Below, piece after piece: positions 11,371-13,828 of a DNA stretch of 13,828 nucleotides (its first letter is position 1; each line of letters begins with the position of its first letter). This stretch comes from Robiginitomaculum sp. GTDB taxonomy: Bacteria; Pseudomonadota; Alphaproteobacteria; Caulobacterales; Maricaulaceae. The stretch covers positions 1 to 13,828 of the forward strand of contig JALSHM010000336.1 in NCBI GenBank assembly GCA_026982235.1, written 5' to 3'. The translations under genes were made by a program, and so were the position numbers. The notes under the pieces are model-generated. The model ran no database searches. It saw nothing but the letters and a program-made list of their open reading frames with translations, and had not been told where the DNA came from.

Positions 11371-12597
11371 ATGCAAGATATTATCGAATACGATGATGGG
11401 AACAACAAAGAACCAGCCGGTATTGATGCGTTGGTCCGTGCCGAGATCGACATGCAGATTTCTACAGCCCATGCCTACCCGCGCTCGATGGACCGCGTAG
11501 CCAAGCGCGTGATGTCTTTGGTGACATTGAGCAAGGAATCGGCTGAGTCCTGCGTATACGCGCTGCCTCGTGGCGGCAAAAACATTATGGGTCCATCTAT
11601 CCGGTTGGCCGAAATGCTCTACAGCCAGTGGGGAAACTGCCGTGGCGGCACCCGTATCACCGAGGTTAACCGTAAGGAGCGCTATGTTGAGGCAGAAGGC
11701 GTGTTCCATGATCTCGAAACAAACGCCATGACAACAAAGCGCGTGCGCAAAAATATTGTTGATCGGAATGGAAAGCTGTTCAATGACGATATGATAAATA
11801 CCACGTCAAATGCTGTTGCCGCCATTGCTTTCCGCAACGCCATTTTGAGCGGGATCCCTCGCATGATTTGGGGGGAGGCTTACGAGGTGGCACTGGTGAC
11901 TATGCGCGGCGACAGCAAGACCCTTGCTCAACGCCATGATGATGTGATGAAGGGTTTTGCCGCCTTTGGTTTGAATGCAGAGCAAGTTTATAAAATTGCT
12001 GGCGTTGAAGGTAAGCGTGATCTTGATATTGATAAGATCATCACCCTGGGCGCGACATTCACCGCATTAAAAAACGAAGAGATCACGGTTGAGGAGCTGT
12101 TAGCATCTGCTGATAGTGCCACTACAACATCCGGCAGCATTACTGGCGGCACCAAGCAGCAACCATATAATGGCACGGCACCAGAGCCAGAACCCGAAGA
12201 AAAGCCAAAACGCAAGCGCCGGACAAAGGCCGAAATGGAGGCAGCTCGACTTGAAGAGGAAGAGGCGAAGCGCGTAGCGCAAGAGCGCAAACAGCAAGTC
12301 AATACGCCGCCGCACGATCAAGATACTGGCGAGATCAAGGAAGAGCCAGCGCCGGAGGTGAATCGGGAACAAAAGCCTGGCCCTGAGATGGGTTCGAATA
12401 TGGATGTGGGCGACAATGAAGTGCCGTCTGCCAATTACGACACCGTGTTCAACCAGATCATCCAAGACATGATGGATGGTGCAGGGCAGGATGACATAAG
12501 GGGGGTATGGGGCGACATTATCAATAAGATGGAGAACGAATCGCCGGAAACCTATAATCGCCTTATGGAAGAGTTTAAGGCCGCAGAAGAGGGTTGA
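11371..12597 (+). CDS. Conserved phage protein, candidate recombination/annealing protein
   Basis: This 408-residue protein has a strong SD (AAGGAGTTCAATA before ATG 11371). Residues about 15-240 form a conserved globular region with IDALVRAEIDMQISTAHAYP, SCVYALPRGGKNIMGPSIRLAE, a VFHDLETN block, FNDDMINTTSNAVAAIAFRN and GDSKTLAQRHDDV. This pattern recurs in phage proteins near exonucleases, which I regard as candidate single-strand annealing proteins, without proof. A proline/lysine linker follows (PEPEPEEKPKRKRRTKAEME, 271-290, AT-hook-like), then a Glu/Arg helix. A separate C-terminal tail domain covers about 350-408 (NYDTVFNQIIQDMMDG, NRLMEEFKAAEEG). The linker is likely to contact DNA or proteins. 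The assignment to recombination rests on context and recall. Confidence 0.7.
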   Translation: MQDIIEYDDGNNKEPAGIDALVRAEIDMQISTAHAYPRSMDRVAKRVMSLVTLSKESAESCVYALPRGGKNIMGPSIRLAEMLYSQWGNCRGGTRITEVNRKERYVEAEGVFHDLETNAMTTKRVRKNIVDRNGKLFNDDMINTTSNAVAAIAFRNAILSGIPRMIWGEAYEVALVTMRGDSKTLAQRHDDVMKGFAAFGLNAEQVYKIAGVEGKRDLDIDKIITLGATFTALKNEEITVEELLASADSATTTSGSITGGTKQQPYNGTAPEPEPEEKPKRKRRTKAEMEAARLEEEEAKRVAQERKQQVNTPPHDQDTGEIKEEPAPEVNREQKPGPEMGSNMDVGDNEVPSANYDTVFNQIIQDMMDGAGQDDIRGVWGDIINKMENESPETYNRLMEEFKAAEEG

Positions 12598-12610
12598 GAG
12601 CTTCTCTTTA

Positions 12611-12634
12611 TGGCTCGGTCCGACAACCGAGCCA
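12611..12634. promoter_or_regulatory. Intergenic hairpin before the GapR gene
   Basis: TGGCTCGGT (12611-12619) and ACCGAGCCA (12626-12634) form a perfect 9-bp stem with a six-base loop. It lies between the 408-residue protein and GapR, ending about 15 bases before the GGAGG. There is no U-tract. This is the third such element placed just ahead of a ribosome binding site in this block. Confidence 0.6.
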
Positions 12635-12658
12635 GTGACGTAATCTTTGGAGGATGAT

Positions 12659-12946
12659 ATGAACGAAGAAACAGGAATCGGCCACAACTCAGATGGCAAT
12701 GTGCAGCAATCACAATACCGCGCAACCGAATACGAGCTACGCGCCTTTGTCGAGCGTTACGAGCGCCTCGAGGTCGAGAAAAAAGAGATCGCCGACCACA
12801 TGAAAGAGGTCATGGCTGAGGCTAAAGCGCGCGGTTATGACACCAAGATTTTGCGCAAGATTATCGCGCTGCGCAAAAAAGACCCGCAGGAAATCTCCGA
12901 GGAAGAAGCTGTGCTTGATATGTATAAAGAGGCGCTGGGCATGTGA
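12659..12946 (+). CDS. gapR: GapR-family (DUF2312) nucleoid-associated protein
   Basis: This protein has 95 residues from ATG 12659, with an optimal SD (GGAGG five bases before). The body matches DUF2312/GapR closely: LRAFVERYERLEVEKKEIAD, then HMKEVMAEAKARGYDTKILR, KIIALRKKD and a final EEEAVLDMYKEALGM. In Caulobacter, GapR (about 89 residues) binds overtwisted, AT-rich DNA ahead of moving polymerases and aids replication and cell-cycle control. It forms a clamp-like tetramer. Here an added polar N-terminus carries GIGHNSDG, a tag common on phage proteins. A phage copy could manage supercoiling during its own replication or displace host GapR. The family identity is secure; the alphaproteobacterial host is inferred from it. 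Confidence 0.95.
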   Translation: MNEETGIGHNSDGNVQQSQYRATEYELRAFVERYERLEVEKKEIADHMKEVMAEAKARGYDTKILRKIIALRKKDPQEISEEEAVLDMYKEALGM

Positions 12947-13122
12947 TGAATCTGAAAGTTAAATACGTGAGCATAGCCGATCAGGAAAACCCTGGAAAAA
13001 GGCTTCACAAAATCAAGTTTACAGCTGGAGGAAGTCCTTTCATTAGTGTGCATTCATATTTTACGAAGGCCAGCGCAATATCGGCAGCCAAACGCTTAAA
13101 CAAAAAACTTGGAGAAAATTAA
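12946..13122 (+). CDS. Small DUF1508/YegP-like protein
   Basis: This 58-residue gene was found by hand. Its ATG overlaps the GapR stop in TGATG, and its own 3' end contains the SD of the next gene. It begins MNLKVKYVSIADQENPGKRL and then has HKIKFTAGGSPFISVHSYF, TKASAISAAKRLNKKLG. Two or three strands followed by a K.SA..A.KRL helix resemble the YegP/DUF1508 fold (strand-strand-strand-helix, often with S..Y..K..A). It is shorter than the duplicated bacterial YegP. The function of the family is unclear. Co-translation with GapR and the clamp-like protein suggests a role in phage DNA handling. Confidence 0.65.
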   Translation: MNLKVKYVSIADQENPGKRLHKIKFTAGGSPFISVHSYFTKASAISAAKRLNKKLGEN

Positions 13123-13123
13123 A

Positions 13124-13711
13124 ATGGCGAATGTGAATATAAAATTGCTCCAATTGGCGGCAAAATTTACCTTAGGAGTATTTGATGAGCGTGGAAAATA
13201 CTGTGACCACGTTTTTATTGAGCCATCACCAGAAGGTGGTGTTTTGATCGTCGCGTTAAATTACTACTGTATGGCTGTTCTACATGACCATGGCGGCAAA
13301 ATTTCGCGGAAAATTGCTGTGAAGATCGACAATAAAAAACTCAAAAACTCGGACCATCATATTGAGTTCAATGAGCACAATCAATTGCAACAAGGTCCGA
13401 TCTTGGTTGCTAATGCCAAGCCGCCAAACTGGCGGAAAATTGTGATGGATGCGCATGATCTTCCGGATGGAAGTGGATGTTTGTCGTTTGACTGGCGCAA
13501 ACTTAAAAAGATATGCAAGGCGGTGGAGGTGTTTGGCGGTAATACCCGCTATTACCCGACAATTATTAAATCAAAAGATGGGCCGATGGTTGTTAAATTT
13601 GACACCTTCATAAACGGGTTTTTCTTACTTATGCCATGCATTTCGGACGGGCCGACTGTTCCTGTTACTGCCGACGATATGGGGCTTTTTGATGGGAGTG
13701 GCGAAGCATGA
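13124..13711 (+). CDS. Probable DNA sliding-clamp-like (DnaN-related) phage protein
   Basis: This protein has 195 residues from ATG 13124, with GGAG nine bases upstream. The pattern FIEPSPEGGVLIVALNYYCM (31-50) then AVLHDHGG resembles the clamp segment in which phage DnaN-like proteins show P.P.GG...VATDGHR..V.HD..G. The C-terminal PMVVKFDTFINGFFLLMP (154-171) resembles the LV.F.....V.LMPMR end of the same family. It corresponds to about one half of a bacterial beta subunit, so it may form a higher-order ring or act as a decoy. Oddly, the hallmark TDGHR is replaced by LNYYC. The call is from motif recall; an unrelated fold remains possible. Confidence 0.5.
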   Translation: MANVNIKLLQLAAKFTLGVFDERGKYCDHVFIEPSPEGGVLIVALNYYCMAVLHDHGGKISRKIAVKIDNKKLKNSDHHIEFNEHNQLQQGPILVANAKPPNWRKIVMDAHDLPDGSGCLSFDWRKLKKICKAVEVFGGNTRYYPTIIKSKDGPMVVKFDTFINGFFLLMPCISDGPTVPVTADDMGLFDGSGEA

Positions 13712-13815
13712 CTGGCCACCCAATAACATTCAGCGCCTATATGGTTCGTGCGCTACTTGATGGCAGCACCACGTTTGAGGTTGATAACTGCAATATATCG
13801 GAGGCGCGGAAATGA
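13708..13815 (+). CDS. 35-residue micro-gene resembling the start of an ASCH-type phage protein
   Basis: ATG 13708 overlaps the preceding stop (ATGA), and the frame ends in another ATGA overlap at 13812. The peptide begins MTGHPITFSAYMVRALLDGS and then diverges, ending NCNISEARK. ITFS.PMVRALLDGRKTQTRR is the familiar opening of phage ASCH-type proteins; here the GRKTQTRR continuation is replaced by GSTTFEVDN and the rest is absent. Chained overlaps on both sides suggest it is translated. Whether it is a functional micro-protein or a truncated relic cannot be told from sequence. Confidence 0.55.
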   Translation: MTGHPITFSAYMVRALLDGSTTFEVDNCNISEARK

Positions 13816-13828
13816 CCAAAATTCAGTG
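13812..13828 (+). CDS. Start of a gene cut by the right edge
   Basis: ATG 13812 sits in an ATGA overlap with the preceding micro-gene and gives MTKIQ before the window ends. Only the coupling supports it; no function can be assigned. Confidence 0.4.

Noticed and set aside
12100..12699. Minus-strand open frame of about 199 codons
   Set aside because: Antisense of the charged linker and tail of the 408-aa protein and of the hairpin gap; hydrophobic, Arg-rich pseudo-protein with no SD context.
1..13828. tRNA, rRNA, integrase, attachment sites, insertion sequences
   Set aside because: None recognised on either strand by eye.

Overview
The window reads as the early, non-structural region of a tailed phage or prophage of an alphaproteobacterium. 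Supporting signs are a GapR/DUF2312-family nucleoid protein, several small proteins of types common in alphaproteobacterial phages, and a dense chain of short genes joined by ATGA or TGATG overlaps with good Shine-Dalgarno (SD) sequences. I see no capsid, tail, terminase, lysis, integrase, tRNA, rRNA or CRISPR feature, so integrated versus free phage cannot be settled from this stretch.

Layout. (1) Positions 1-1915, minus strand: a two-domain, replication-type DNA-binding protein, a 75-aa protein, a RusA-type Holliday junction resolvase and a gene that runs off the left edge. (2) Positions 1916-2118: a gap with two well-formed back-to-back sigma70 promoters, both with -35 TTGCAA and a 17-nt spacer. 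(3) Positions 2119-3323, plus strand: two unknown proteins, an XRE-type helix-turn-helix protein, a palindrome, then two very small membrane proteins. (4) Positions 3132-7638, minus strand: a run of twelve genes headed by a small HTH protein and a DUF1376-type replication protein. It also carries a Cys-rich hexapeptide-repeat protein, an adenine methylase-like protein, a YfbR-like HD 5'-deoxynucleotidase and several small proteins. Its last gene converges with, and overlaps, block 3. (5) Positions 7639-7742: an operator-rich divergent gap. (6) Positions 7743-13828, plus strand: a membrane microprotein, a winged-helix protein, two more micro-genes, a DEDDh exonuclease, a zinc-finger protein and two conserved phage hypotheticals. 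These are followed by a coiled-coil protein, a 408-aa protein that may be a recombination protein, GapR, a DUF1508-like protein, a probable sliding-clamp-like protein and micro-genes leading off the right edge.

Taken together this is a DNA-metabolism module. Two replication-initiation or loader-like proteins sit on the minus strand, while exonuclease, clamp-like, GapR and putative recombination functions sit on the plus strand. RusA would resolve branched intermediates, and the methylase and nucleotidase would act on phage DNA or the nucleotide pool. Two divergent gaps with promoters and palindromes look like control points.

The most unusual content is a set of three related small proteins (at 3061, 7743 and 8354) with a basic N-terminus and a C-terminal membrane segment. 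Other points of interest are the 18-bp tandem repeat encoding Cys hexapeptides, very short genes that match only the start of larger phage families, and recurrent GC-rich hairpins without U-tracts placed just before ribosome binding sites. Several genes of fewer than 60 codons were found by hand from SD sequences and start-stop overlaps.
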